Notes under the pieces: model-generated | Databases searched by the model: none | What the model saw: the letters and a program-made list of their open reading frames with translations, nothing else | Told to the model about the DNA's origin: nothing | Virus record (IMG/VR): IMGVR_UViG_3300006919_000315 | Coordinates: 1-28,120 of that record | Reading direction: 5' to 3' (one strand) | DNA from: a virus | Length of the DNA: 28,120 nucleotides | Part shown: one piece after another, positions 1 through 8,102 of the stretch | Layout of the letters: each line of letters begins with the position of its first letter | Position numbering within the stretch: position 1 is the first letter of the stretch | Position numbers and translations under genes: made by a program

Positions 1-984
1 GCAATCACAGGTCGTGGTGCGGATCTTTTAGTTATTGATGATCCTCATTCTGAACAAGATGCCATGTCACCAAAAGCCTTAGAATCGGCTTACGAGTGGT
101 ACACATCTGGACCGCGACAGCGTTTACAACCAGGCGGAATTATTGTGATAGTAATGACAAGATGGAGCACTAAAGATTTGGTTGGCAAAGTTCTAAATAA
201 ACAAGGCGAAGACCATGCTGATAAATGGGAGGTAGTTGAGTTTCCAGCAATCATGCCAGACTCAGAAGATCCTTTATGGCCAGAGTTTTGGAAAAAAGAT
301 GAATTATTAGGTGTCAAAGCATCCTTACCCATATCTAAATGGAACAGTCAGTGGATGCAAAACCCTACCGCAGAAGAAGGATCTATAGTTAAAAGAGAGT
401 GGTGGAATAGGTGGGAAAACCCAGATATTCCAGATTACTCTTACGTCATACAAAGTTACGATACTGCGTTCTCAAAAAAAGAAACAGCAGATTATTCTGC
501 TATAACGACCTGGGCAATATTCAATAGAGAAGAAGACGCAGATGAAATAATACTACTTGACGCAAAAAGAGTGCGTTGTGACTTTCCAGAGTTGAAACGC
601 ATGGCTTTAGAAGAATATAGATATTGGGAGCCGGATTGTGTTCTTATTGAAGCAAAAGCATCTGGAACACCGCTTACGCATGAACTAAGAAGAATGGGAA
701 TACCTGTTACTGCTTACTCACCAAGTAGAGGTCAAGACAAAATAGCAAGAATGAATAGTGTCGCACCCATGTTTGAGTCTGGTATGGTATGGGCACCAGA
801 GCATGATTTTGCAGAAGAAGTCATAGAAGAAATGGCGTCATTCCCATTTGGAGATTATGATGACTATTGCGATAGTGCTACAATGGCCTTGATGCGTTTC
901 CGACAAGGCGGTTTTGTATCTTTACATGAAGATTACCAAGATGAGGTGCGATTATTAAAAAAGAACAGGACAGTTTATTATTGA
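1..984 (+). CDS. terL: Phage terminase large subunit, C-terminal part (5' end cut by window)
   Basis: This is the DNA-packaging motor and nuclease that fills the prohead through the portal. The frame is open from base 1, so the start and Walker A lie outside the window. The visible part begins with a Walker B strand, LLVIDD (residues 9-14 of the fragment), then PHS. The RNase H-like nuclease domain follows: an acidic SYDTAF strand (Asp about 154), VLIEAKASG (Glu about 217) and the late acidic cluster DYDDYCDSA (Asp about 288 and 291). These fit the three-carboxylate nuclease site of the family. The next gene starts inside its stop codon (TTGA). Adjacency to a portal gene supports the call. 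The remaining doubt is only which terminase subfamily it belongs to. Confidence 0.95.
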   Translation, partial: AITGRGADLLVIDDPHSEQDAMSPKALESAYEWYTSGPRQRLQPGGIIVIVMTRWSTKDLVGKVLNKQGEDHADKWEVVEFPAIMPDSEDPLWPEFWKKDELLGVKASLPISKWNSQWMQNPTAEEGSIVKREWWNRWENPDIPDYSYVIQSYDTAFSKKETADYSAITTWAIFNREEDADEIILLDAKRVRCDFPELKRMALEEYRYWEPDCVLIEAKASGTPLTHELRRMGIPVTAYSPSRGQDKIARMNSVAPMFESGMVWAPEHDFAEEVIEEMASFPFGDYDDYCDSATMALMRFRQGGFVSLHEDYQDEVRLLKKNRTVYY

Positions 985-1157
985 AAATTTATTTAACTAG
1001 GTTTGTTTGGGATGGCAAAGAATATGGCGGACCTAACATACATGCAGAAACCATCGAGATAGCAGAGGCTATTGCAGAACTAAATGGTTTAATTGTAGAG
1101 GGCGAACTAACAGATATAGTTGGAATGGAAAAAGATGAAGCAAGAGTGATACACTAG
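981..1157 (+). CDS. Small conserved-type hypothetical protein, TTG start
   Basis: A 58-residue frame fills the gap between terminase and portal. The only upstream start is TTG at 981, overlapping the terminase stop (TTGA), with AGGA at 967-970 as a weak ribosome site. The product begins KIYLTRFVWDGKEYGGP and continues with an acidic helical segment (AETIEIAEAIAELNG). It has no signal peptide or membrane segment. The coupled start and otherwise gene-tight spacing favour a real gene. I do not recognise a function. A chance frame of this length cannot be fully excluded. Confidence 0.6.
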   Translation: MKIYLTRFVWDGKEYGGPNIHAETIEIAEAIAELNGLIVEGELTDIVGMEKDEARVIH

Positions 1158-1163
1158 GTAATT

Positions 1164-3653
1164 ATGGCGATAGACAAACAATTAGGCACAGAAGATAATC
1201 CAGATGTAAGAGTACAAGGCTCTGCTGTTGAAATACCTCTTGATACCACAAGAGAAGATCAAATAAGAGAAGCTGCGGAAATACTTGTAGAAAATGAAAA
1301 TTTGTTTATTGACGAAGAAATACAAGGCACACAACCGCAAGAAATGGATTTCAATTCTAATCTAGTAGATTTTTTAGGCGAAGACATACTGCAAAGCATT
1401 TCAAACGATTTACTTAGCTCAATCAAAAGCGATAAACAATCTAGATCTGAATGGGAAAAGACCTATACCGATGGCCTTAAATATTTAGGCATGAAGTTTG
1501 ACGATTCTAGGTCGCAACCATTTGAAGGTAGTTCTGGCGTGGTCCATCCTATTTTGGCAGAGGCCGCTACTCAATTCCAAGCACAGGCTTACAAAGAAAT
1601 GTTGCCAGCAAAAGGACCTGTAAAAACAGAAATAGTTGGTGCTCGCACAGTAGAAACAGAAAATCAAGCAGAAAGAGTCCAAGAGTTTATGAACTATTAC
1701 ATTATGAATGTAATGGAAGAGTATGATCCAGAGTTAGATCAGATGTTGTTTTATTTACCATTAGCAGGATCTACATTTAAAAAAGTTTATTTTGATTTTG
1801 TTCTAAATAGAGCAGTTTCTAAGTTTATACCGCCAGAGGATCTTATTGTGCCTTATGAAGCACCAGACATAAGTTCAGCCGAAAGAATTACTCATGCTAT
1901 TAGCATGTCAGCTAATGAGATTAAAAAACAACAACTGTCTGGATTTTACGCAAATGTAGACATAGGTTCTGAAAGTTATTCAGATGATCTCTCTGATATA
2001 GCAGAGGCCATAGATGAAATACAAGGCGTTTCACCATCGTATAAAGAAAATAGGAATAGAACAGTTTATGAAGTACATACTGTTTTGGATATAGAAGGTT
2101 TTGAAGATGTAGACGAGCAAGGTAATCCTACTGGACTTAAACTACCTTACATAGTCACCATTGAAGAGGACTCAGAAAAAGTATTATCTATTCGCAGAAA
2201 TTATTTACCTAATGATCTACTTAAAAATAAAATAAATTATTTTGTGCAATATAAATTTATGCCTGGTCTTGGTTTTTATGGGTTAGGACTGTCGCACATG
2301 ATTGGCGGTCTATCAAAAGCATCGACCTCAATACTAAGGCAGCTTATTGACGCGGGAACATTAGCAAATTTACCAGCTGGTTTTAAAGCTAGAGGTATGA
2401 GAATCCGAGATGAGGATGATCCACTACAACCAGGCGAGTTTAGAGATATAGATACTACAGGCGGATCTTTACGAGAAAACTTAATTCCGTTACCTATTAA
2501 AGAACCTAGTAATGTATTGATGCAATTACTCGGTATATTAGTAGACTCTGGTAAACGATTCGCCGCTATAGCAGACATGAATGTTGGCGACATGAACCAA
2601 GCTATGCCAGTTGGAACTACTGTCGCTTTGCTAGAGCGTGGCACAAAAGTAATGAGTGCCATTCACAAAAGGTTGCATCATTCACAAAAAATTGAATTTG
2701 GCTTGATGTCTAAAGTTTTTGCTGAGTTTTTACCACCTGTTTATACTTTTCAAGTTGGCACAGGACCAAGTGAAATAAAACAACAAGATTTTGATGACAG
2801 AGTAGATATTATTCCTATATCAGATCCTAATATTTTTTCACAAAGTCAAAGAGTTACATTAGCACAAGAGCTTTTACAAATGGTGCAATCTAATCCAGAA
2901 ATACACGGACCGCTTGGTATTTATGAAGCATATCGCAGAATGTATGCTGCTTTGGGTGTCGATAATGTTGAATCATTATTACAACCACCACCAGATATGA
3001 CACCAAGACCAGTAGATGCTGGTACTGAAAACTCTGGACTTTTGATGGGACAACCTGCCCAGGCTTTTCCAGAACAGAATCACCAAGCGCATTTAGAGGC
3101 ACACAAAAGTTTGTTTTTAACCAATATCGTTAGAGAAAGTCCACAAGTGCAAGCCTTAATTATTAGTCATTGCATGCAACATTTACAATTCTTAGCTACT
3201 CAAATGGCAGAAGAACAAATGCCAGAGGAAACAAAACAACAAATGGCTCAGATACAAGCACAAATGCAACAAGTATCACCAGAAGAAGCACAAATGATTA
3301 TGCAACAAATGCAAATGGTCATGGAACAATTTAGCTCTGCAATCATGGCTCAATTAGCTAGTGAGTTTTTACAATCAATAGGAATGAGCAACAGTGAAGA
3401 TCCTTTAGTAGACATTAGAAAACAAGAATTAGATCTAAAAGACAAAGAACTAGATATGGAATCTCAACAATTTGAGGCAAAACAACAGCAAAGAGCACAA
3501 GAAAAAATGCTCGATGCTCAATTACAACAAGAGCGTATGGGTGTGCAAAAAGACATTGCAGATGATAAACTCGAAGTAGCAATCGATAGATTGAAACAAA
3601 ATGCTGATTTGAAATTAATTGAATTAGAAAATAAAATAAGAGGCTTACTATGA
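1164..3653 (+). CDS. Portal protein (P22-like, long form)
   Basis: This is the predicted dodecameric portal at the head vertex, through which DNA enters and leaves and to which the tail attaches. It is 829 residues, in the size range of P22-type portals. The N-terminus is acidic (residues 1-70). The core has portal-like segments such as SSGVVHPILAEAATQFQAQA, YYIMNVMEEYDPELDQML and PLAGSTFKKVYFD. After about residue 660 the protein turns into Gln/Met-rich long helices (MQHLQFLATQMAEEQ, then repeated QQMQ), ending in a charged coiled coil, as expected for a barrel that projects into the capsid. It follows terminase, the usual order. The ATG at 1164 has only AGG at 1156-1158 as a Shine-Dalgarno site. 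The next gene overlaps its stop (ATGA). Confidence 0.9.
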   Translation: MAIDKQLGTEDNPDVRVQGSAVEIPLDTTREDQIREAAEILVENENLFIDEEIQGTQPQEMDFNSNLVDFLGEDILQSISNDLLSSIKSDKQSRSEWEKTYTDGLKYLGMKFDDSRSQPFEGSSGVVHPILAEAATQFQAQAYKEMLPAKGPVKTEIVGARTVETENQAERVQEFMNYYIMNVMEEYDPELDQMLFYLPLAGSTFKKVYFDFVLNRAVSKFIPPEDLIVPYEAPDISSAERITHAISMSANEIKKQQLSGFYANVDIGSESYSDDLSDIAEAIDEIQGVSPSYKENRNRTVYEVHTVLDIEGFEDVDEQGNPTGLKLPYIVTIEEDSEKVLSIRRNYLPNDLLKNKINYFVQYKFMPGLGFYGLGLSHMIGGLSKASTSILRQLIDAGTLANLPAGFKARGMRIRDEDDPLQPGEFRDIDTTGGSLRENLIPLPIKEPSNVLMQLLGILVDSGKRFAAIADMNVGDMNQAMPVGTTVALLERGTKVMSAIHKRLHHSQKIEFGLMSKVFAEFLPPVYTFQVGTGPSEIKQQDFDDRVDIIPISDPNIFSQSQRVTLAQELLQMVQSNPEIHGPLGIYEAYRRMYAALGVDNVESLLQPPPDMTPRPVDAGTENSGLLMGQPAQAFPEQNHQAHLEAHKSLFLTNIVRESPQVQALIISHCMQHLQFLATQMAEEQMPEETKQQMAQIQAQMQQVSPEEAQMIMQQMQMVMEQFSSAIMAQLASEFLQSIGMSNSEDPLVDIRKQELDLKDKELDMESQQFEAKQQQRAQEKMLDAQLQQERMGVQKDIADDKLEVAIDRLKQNADLKLIELENKIRGLL

Positions 3654-3952
3654 CAACATCATATAAATTAGAAGCGATTAAGAAACTTAAAGCTGAAAAA
3701 AAAGCTGAAAGAATCAAAGAAGCCGAGGACTTAAAAGCTGCTCAAGAGGCAGAAGAAAAAAAGCACCAGGCAAATCTTAAAAGAATAGCTAACAAAATGG
3801 CACAAATTGAACAAGGCTTACCTGTAGAAAAGGAAGTTGTTGTGGAAGAAAAGCCAGTTGTTAAAAAAGCTCAAGCTAAAAAGAAAACAGTTTCTAAAAA
3901 ACCAACAAAAAAAGCTCCAGCTAAAAGAGGCAGACCAAAGAAAAAATCGTAA
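3650..3952 (+). CDS. Lysine-rich protein with C-terminal AT-hook
   Basis: The product has 100 residues in two parts. Residues 1-50 form a charged, probably coiled-coil helix rich in Lys, Glu and Ala. Residues 60-100 form a Lys/Ala/Pro tail like a histone H1 tail, ending KRGRPKKKS. RGRP at 93-96 flanked by basic residues is a canonical AT-hook core, which binds the minor groove of AT-rich DNA. Its ATG overlaps the portal stop (ATGA), so translation is probably coupled. The position between portal and co-chaperonin puts it in the head-assembly block. A DNA-binding or condensing role is inference. The lysine richness could alternatively serve RNA or acidic-protein binding. Confidence 0.8.
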   Translation: MTTSYKLEAIKKLKAEKKAERIKEAEDLKAAQEAEEKKHQANLKRIANKMAQIEQGLPVEKEVVVEEKPVVKKAQAKKKTVSKKPTKKAPAKRGRPKKKS

Positions 3953-4135
3953 ATGGACGAAATAGATTTAATGGCTAAAATCAAAAGATTGATTGAAAGC
4001 AGAGAAAAGCAAATACAAGAAACTTTAATGTCTGGCGGACTAAAAGATATAGAACATTATAAATATTTGCAAGGAGAGCTTTCTGCTTTATACTATATTG
4101 CAAACGAGATAAGCGATATAGGAAAAGATATATGA
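3953..4135 (+). CDS. Small helical hypothetical protein
   Basis: The product has 60 residues and looks almost wholly helical: DLMAKIKRLIESREKQIQET, then MSGGLKDIEHYKYLQGELSA. It lacks Cys, a signal peptide and a membrane segment. The ATG follows directly after the upstream stop (TAAATG) and the end overlaps the next ATG (ATGA), so it sits inside one translationally coupled run. It resembles small proteins often found just after portal genes in marine phages. A role in head assembly is inferred from position alone. Confidence 0.75.
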   Translation: MDEIDLMAKIKRLIESREKQIQETLMSGGLKDIEHYKYLQGELSALYYIANEISDIGKDI

Positions 4136-4575
4136 GTTCAGAAGCAGTAGAAAACAACATAATGGCAAAAAAAGTGGCAGAGGCCTATGTGGATCCCGAA
4201 GAAGTGGTTTTAAATCCAGAAAAGTTAGATGCTTCAATATTAGAACGTATGCCACAACCAACAGGGTGGAGAATGTTAGTGCTACCCTACGCTGGTAAAG
4301 CAAAAACAGAAGGCGGTATTATACTTACAAAAGAAACAAAAGATCGTGAGGCTCTAGCAAGTATAGTAGCTTATGTTGTCAAAAAAGGACCACAATGCTA
4401 TAACGATAAGGCTAGATTTGGAGATGAACCTTGGTGTGAAGAAAAACAATGGGTTTTAATTGGACGTTACTCCGGTTCAAGATTTAAACTTGAAGATGGT
4501 GCGGAGGTTAGAATCATCAATGATGATGAAGTAATAGCCACCATTCTCAATCCAGATGACATAGTGAGCTTATGA
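4132..4575 (+). CDS. groES: GroES-like co-chaperonin (viral Cpn10)
   Basis: This is a predicted lid for the host GroEL chamber, as T4 gp31 is for capsid folding. It has 147 residues: about 40 unlike the family, then a Cpn10-like body. Residues 43-52 (PTGWRMLVLP) match the first strand. The mobile loop KTEGGIILT (about 58-66) has the GGI(I/V)L motif that docks to GroEL. The C-terminal half (WVLIGRYSGSRFKL, then a strand ending PDDIVSL) matches the GroES 'GD.V.f..y.G..... DIlavv' pattern. A 20-residue insertion (about 86-106) replaces part of the roof region. No GroEL is visible, so host GroEL is probably used. It lies just upstream of the scaffold-like and capsid genes. Confidence 0.8.
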   Translation: MSSEAVENNIMAKKVAEAYVDPEEVVLNPEKLDASILERMPQPTGWRMLVLPYAGKAKTEGGIILTKETKDREALASIVAYVVKKGPQCYNDKARFGDEPWCEEKQWVLIGRYSGSRFKLEDGAEVRIINDDEVIATILNPDDIVSL

Positions 4576-5495
4576 CAACAGAAAACGAAGTAAAAGAAGT
4601 TCAGCAACCAGAGGTTGATGAAATTGAGGTAGAAGTGACTGAAACCGAAGCGTCGTCCGATGCTTCAAATGAAGACGAGTTAGAAAATTATACGAAAAGT
4701 GTTTCTAAACGTATTAATAAACTTAACGCGCGTAATCGTGCAACAGAAGAAAGAGCTGCAAAATTAGAAGCTGCTTTGCAACAAAGAGAAGCAGAGGTTC
4801 AAAATTACTATCAACATGCAGTGCAAGCACAACAAACTATACTGCAAAAAGAAGAAGAGGCAGTTGAGGCTAAAGAGAGAGAAGCAAATGACCTTTACAA
4901 AAGAGCTCACGCTGCTGGTGATGCAGATCTTATGTCAAAAGCCGACAGTTTAAAATCTGAGGTTTCTATACAAAAAGAAAAAATTAGAGTTGCAAAACAA
5001 AAACAGGAGCAAACAGCACAACAGTCGCAATATGTTCCTTATCAACAACAACAACCGCAACAAGTACAACAAGCTCAACCAGAACCAAAGCCAACAGAAC
5101 AGGCTTTGAGTTGGCAAAAACAAAATCAATGGTATGGTCAAGATGCTGAACCAACACAATATGCGTATTTCACGCATGTAAATTTGGTTCAAGAAGGCTA
5201 TGAACCAGACTCAGAAGAGTATTATGATGAGTTAAATTCAAGAGTTTACAAAGTTTATCCGGGTTTACAATCCGATAATGCTGAACAAAGTGAGGGCAGG
5301 CCCGCTGTGCAAAGAGTCGCCTCCGCTTCCGTAGGAAGTCGGCAAAAAACACAAGGCAAAAAGAACGGCGTATCTTTCACAAAAAGTGAAGTCGAAACGC
5401 TCCGTGGGATTAAACCGCATGGCATGGCAGATGACGTATGGTTGAAATCCGTTGCTAAAGAAAAACAAAAAATAGCTAACAGGGAGGCAAAATGA
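4572..5495 (+). CDS. Putative scaffolding protein (acidic, coiled-coil, Gln-rich)
   Basis: The product has 307 residues. The N-terminus is very acidic (residues 1-45). Residues 45-150 form a long charged coiled coil (SKRINKLNARNRATEERAAK and following heptads). Residues 150-185 are Gln/Pro-rich. The C-terminal part is basic and ends in a Lys-rich helix. This acidic-coil-basic layout and the position before the capsid gene fit a head scaffolding protein, which binds capsid protein through a basic C-terminal end. No protease motif is seen. The ATG overlaps the GroES stop. Family membership is not proven by sequence motif, so the call rests on composition and position. Confidence 0.65.
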   Translation: MTTENEVKEVQQPEVDEIEVEVTETEASSDASNEDELENYTKSVSKRINKLNARNRATEERAAKLEAALQQREAEVQNYYQHAVQAQQTILQKEEEAVEAKEREANDLYKRAHAAGDADLMSKADSLKSEVSIQKEKIRVAKQKQEQTAQQSQYVPYQQQQPQQVQQAQPEPKPTEQALSWQKQNQWYGQDAEPTQYAYFTHVNLVQEGYEPDSEEYYDELNSRVYKVYPGLQSDNAEQSEGRPAVQRVASASVGSRQKTQGKKNGVSFTKSEVETLRGIKPHGMADDVWLKSVAKEKQKIANREAK

Positions 5496-5971
5496 CAGAA
5501 GCTAATAATGAAGGAATACAATCCAGAAAATCTCGTGAATCCGAGAATCACGCTAAACAAACTCGAAGACAACCATGGAGGCCAGTAAGAAAACTTGAAA
5601 CTCCTCCGGCACCAGAAGGGTACGAATATCGTTGGATAAGAGAATCCATGTTGGGCCAAGAGGATAAAGCAAATGTGGCAAGAAGAATCAGAGAGGGTTG
5701 GGAACTCGTAAGAGGAACTGACTTACCTGCTGAATATTCTTACCCAACTGCTGATACAGGAAGACACGCTGGCTTAGTATATAGCGAAGGCTTACTATTG
5801 GCGAAAATACCTACAGAAACTCGTGAGGAGCGTAATGCTTATTATGAGGATCAAGCTAGAATGAAGAAGGAAGCATTGGACAATAATATGTTTAATGAAT
5901 CCGCAAAAGATAGCAGATATGTAAAGTATGACTCCGATAGAAAGTCTAATGTTACTTTTGGAAAAAAGTAA
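5492..5971 (+). CDS. Conserved head-module hypothetical protein
   Basis: The product has 159 residues. The N-terminal 40 are basic and disordered, followed by a compact core with EGYEYRWIRESMLGQEDKAN and RRIREGWELVR, then a helical, polar C-terminus. The 'YRWIR...N...R.REGWE.VR' pattern recurs in small proteins just upstream of capsid genes in marine phages, and their function is unknown to me. A good Shine-Dalgarno GGGAGG precedes the ATG, which overlaps the previous stop (ATGA). It has no signal peptide or membrane segment. It could be a minor head or scaffold-associated protein. Confidence 0.75.
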   Translation: MTEANNEGIQSRKSRESENHAKQTRRQPWRPVRKLETPPAPEGYEYRWIRESMLGQEDKANVARRIREGWELVRGTDLPAEYSYPTADTGRHAGLVYSEGLLLAKIPTETREERNAYYEDQARMKKEALDNNMFNESAKDSRYVKYDSDRKSNVTFGKK

Positions 5972-5993
5972 TTAACGATTAGGAGAAAATCTT

Positions 5994-6581
5994 ATGGCAA
6001 ATAAAGATGCCGCATTTGGTTTAAAACCTGTTCGTGAGATGGGCGGAGCACCTTATTCTGGTGGTCAGTCAAGATACAGAATCGCAAGTGGAGCTACAAC
6101 TCCAATATTTCAAGGCGATCTTGTAACTCAACTGACAGCTGGCGTAATTGGCAGACACACCGCAACTGGAACTGTTCCTATTGTCGGAGTGTTTAACGGA
6201 GTTTCATACACCGATCCAACCACGGGCGAACAAGTTTTTAACAACTATTATCCTGGCAGTATTGCTGCTTCGGATATTATTGCAAGCGTCATAGATGATC
6301 CAAATATTGTGTTTGAAGTGCAAGCAGATGATACCTTCCCGGTAGCAGATCTGTTTGGTAACTTTGACATTGTTGATGGTTCACCTGTTGGCGATACTAA
6401 GTCTGGAAGATCCAATCTTGAGCTAGATGTAACAACTGGTGCAACAACAGCTACGTTACCGCTCAAATGTATTGACATCTCCCAGGATCCCGATAACGAC
6501 GATGTTGCATCGTCAAACACCAATGTTCTTTGTGTGATTCAAAACCACATCATGGGACAAAAAGGTGCTGGTTTAGCATAA
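5994..6581 (+). CDS. Putative capsid-associated or decoration protein
   Basis: The product has 195 residues and is predicted to be mainly beta: ANKDAAFGLKPVREMGGAPY at the N-terminus, then alternating Gly/Thr/Val strands. It starts with AGGAG before ATG 5994 and lies 15 bases before the capsid gene. Size, beta richness and position next to the capsid gene suggest a virion surface or cement protein, but there is no diagnostic motif. Related proteins beginning 'MAN.DAAFGL.P' are common beside capsid genes in marine phages; that is recalled, not searched. Confidence 0.65.
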   Translation: MANKDAAFGLKPVREMGGAPYSGGQSRYRIASGATTPIFQGDLVTQLTAGVIGRHTATGTVPIVGVFNGVSYTDPTTGEQVFNNYYPGSIAASDIIASVIDDPNIVFEVQADDTFPVADLFGNFDIVDGSPVGDTKSGRSNLELDVTTGATTATLPLKCIDISQDPDNDDVASSNTNVLCVIQNHIMGQKGAGLA

Positions 6582-6596
6582 GCGAGGTAAATTAAT

Positions 6597-7514
6597 ATGG
6601 CTATTTCAAGAGCACAATTAGCGAAAGAGCTAGAGCCTGGTCTAAACGCACTTTTCGGTATGTCCTATGACCAATATGACAGAGAGTATGAAGATATTTT
6701 TGTCATTGAGGATTCAAATAGAGCATTTGAAGAAGAGGTGTTAGTTACCGGCTTTGGTTCCGCACCAGTAAAATCAGAAGGTCAAGGAGTTATTTTTGAC
6801 AGCGCATCTGAAAGTTACAGCGCAAGATATACCCACGATACAGTGGCGTTAGCTTTCGCTCTTACAGAAGAAGCAGTTGAAGATAATCTTTATGACAGTC
6901 TGGGTAAACGATATGTTAAAGCATTAGCAAAATCTATGGCTAACACTAAGGAAGTCAAAGGTGCCGATGTTTTAAACAATGCTTTCTCATCTAGCTTCAC
7001 AGGAGGCGATGGAGTATCACTTATTAACAGCTCACACCCACTTGCAGGTGGAGGTACAGCTGCTAACAGAGCTACTACTATGGCTGACTTGAATGAGGCT
7101 TCATTAGAAGACGCATTAATTGATATATCTACATTTACAGATGACAGAGGTTTAACTATTTCTGTGCAAGCTGACAAACTTGTGGTTCCACCACAATTAG
7201 TGTTTGTTGCTGACAGAATATTACAGTCAAACCAAAGATCTGGCACAGCTGATAATGACATCAACGCAATCAAAAACACAGGTGTTTTACCTGGTGGTTA
7301 CGTTGTAAACCATTATCTATCTGATCCAGATGCTTTCTTTATAATGACATCTGTGAACGCTATGGGCGAAGGTCTAAAAATGTTCCAAAGATCTCCAATG
7401 GAGACATCAATGGAACCAGACTTCTCTACAGGCAACATTAGATATAAAGCAAGAGAAAGATATTCATTTGGCTTCTCCGACTGGAGAGGTATCTATGGAT
7501 CTCAAGGTGCATAA
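6597..7514 (+). CDS. Major capsid protein (HK97-fold type)
   Basis: The product has 305 residues. Segments such as VALAFALTEEAVEDNLYDSL and YVKALAKSMANTKEVKGADV match the long spine-helix region of Mu gpT-like or HK97-fold capsid proteins. LVVPPQLVFVADRILQS and a Gly-rich P-domain follow, then a final beta strand set ending DWRGIYGSQGA. GAGG precedes ATG 6597. A strong terminator 42 bases after the stop fits a highly expressed gene. No linked protease or long propeptide is visible, so maturation may be protease-free. Confidence rests on size, fold-like pattern and position. Confidence 0.87.
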   Translation: MAISRAQLAKELEPGLNALFGMSYDQYDREYEDIFVIEDSNRAFEEEVLVTGFGSAPVKSEGQGVIFDSASESYSARYTHDTVALAFALTEEAVEDNLYDSLGKRYVKALAKSMANTKEVKGADVLNNAFSSSFTGGDGVSLINSSHPLAGGGTAANRATTMADLNEASLEDALIDISTFTDDRGLTISVQADKLVVPPQLVFVADRILQSNQRSGTADNDINAIKNTGVLPGGYVVNHYLSDPDAFFIMTSVNAMGEGLKMFQRSPMETSMEPDFSTGNIRYKARERYSFGFSDWRGIYGSQGA

Positions 7515-7523
7515 TTTGAAGTC

Positions 7524-7550
7524 GTAATACACTTTATTACTCAGTATTAC
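7524..7550 (+). repeat. Perfect 7-base inverted repeat before the capsid terminator
   Basis: GTAATAC (7524-7530) and GTATTAC (7544-7550) are exact reverse complements around a 13-base loop. This could form a weak AT-rich hairpin in the mRNA just upstream of the terminator. An alternative shorter pairing, GTAAT with ATTAC at 7536-7540, competes. It may protect the capsid mRNA 3' end or be chance. Confidence 0.4.
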
Positions 7551-7555
7551 AATTT

Positions 7556-7582
7556 AAAGGGCCTTAATTGGCCCTTTTTTTT
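7556..7582 (+). terminator. Rho-independent terminator after the capsid gene
   Basis: The stem AAAGGGCC pairs with GGCCC plus the following T residues, around the loop TTAATT. A run of eight T (7575-7582) follows. The five G-C pairs and long T tract make it the strongest hairpin in the first 10 kb. It closes the capsid transcript and separates it from the promoter at 7609. Confidence 0.9.
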
Positions 7583-7608
7583 GGTCGCAATTAATTAAAA
7601 ATAATGTA

Positions 7609-7657
7609 TGTAAATAGTTGCACAAAGTTGCAATATTTAGTATATTAACTATGTGGG
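7609..7657 (+). promoter_or_regulatory. Promoter/operator element, copy 1 (paired AGTTGCA boxes)
   Basis: This intergenic element recurs at 27545-27593, ungapped, with 39 of 49 bases identical. AGTTGCA occurs at 7616-7622 and again at 7626-7632, exactly 10 bases apart, so both boxes face the same side of the helix. A sigma70-like promoter fits: TTGCAC (7618-7623), a 17-base spacer, then TATATT (7641-7646), with transcription starting near 7653. The second box lies within the spacer, where a bound protein would block or alter polymerase binding. CTATGTGGG (7649-7657) is perfectly conserved near the start point. The downstream gene starts at ATG 7689 behind GGAGG. Promoter assignment is inference; the repeat itself is seen. 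Confidence 0.8.
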
Positions 7658-7688
7658 AAATGAAATTAACAACAAAAACGGAGGCAAA

Positions 7689-8102
7689 ATGATAACAGTA
7701 TTTCATGCAAACAAGTTTGGTGATAACACCAAGGGTTACACAAAAGTAGCGGAGGTTGATGTCGATACGATAAACGAGGCTTTTCAATTAACCAACAATA
7801 TTAACGGCTCTTGGTCAAGAGGTCCAGAGTTTGAGTTTGACGGCGATAAGATTGTTAATGGCGACTATGATCCAAGAATTAAGGTCACTACAGATCTTGT
7901 AATTAGCAAGAGAACTGGCGAGCCTATGGGTTTAAGATCTACTTCTAGTGGTGACGTTATTTTTGACAGCAGCAAGTATTGGTTCTTAGTTCCAATGGGT
8001 GCTGGCAGAACTGGTCCAATTTACAAAACTCATGGTGACACAGTTGCCATAGACAACTTTGATATTAACGGCTTTATTTACAACGAAAAGGAGGTTGCGT
8101 AA
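7689..8102 (+). CDS. Hypothetical protein, first gene of the island operon
   Basis: The product has 137 residues. A GTG further upstream (7653) is in frame but lies at the predicted transcription start and has no ribosome site. ATG 7689 has GGAGG at 7680-7684, so I choose it. The protein is polar and beta-rich: MITVFHANKFGDNTKGYTKV at the start, then GGC-rich turns and YWFLVPMGAGRTGPIYKTHG. It has no signal peptide, membrane segment or recognised motif. It is preceded by the paired-box promoter and overlaps the next gene (TAATG). A regulatory or metabolic early protein is possible, but I recognise no function. Confidence 0.85.
   Translation: MITVFHANKFGDNTKGYTKVAEVDVDTINEAFQLTNNINGSWSRGPEFEFDGDKIVNGDYDPRIKVTTDLVISKRTGEPMGLRSTSSGDVIFDSSKYWFLVPMGAGRTGPIYKTHGDTVAIDNFDINGFIYNEKEVA

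Noticed and set aside
7653-7688. Upstream GTG start for the 137-residue island protein
   Set aside because: It sits at the predicted transcription start and lacks a ribosome site, while ATG 7689 has GGAGG. The same false GTG occurs in copy 2 because GTGGG is part of the repeated element.
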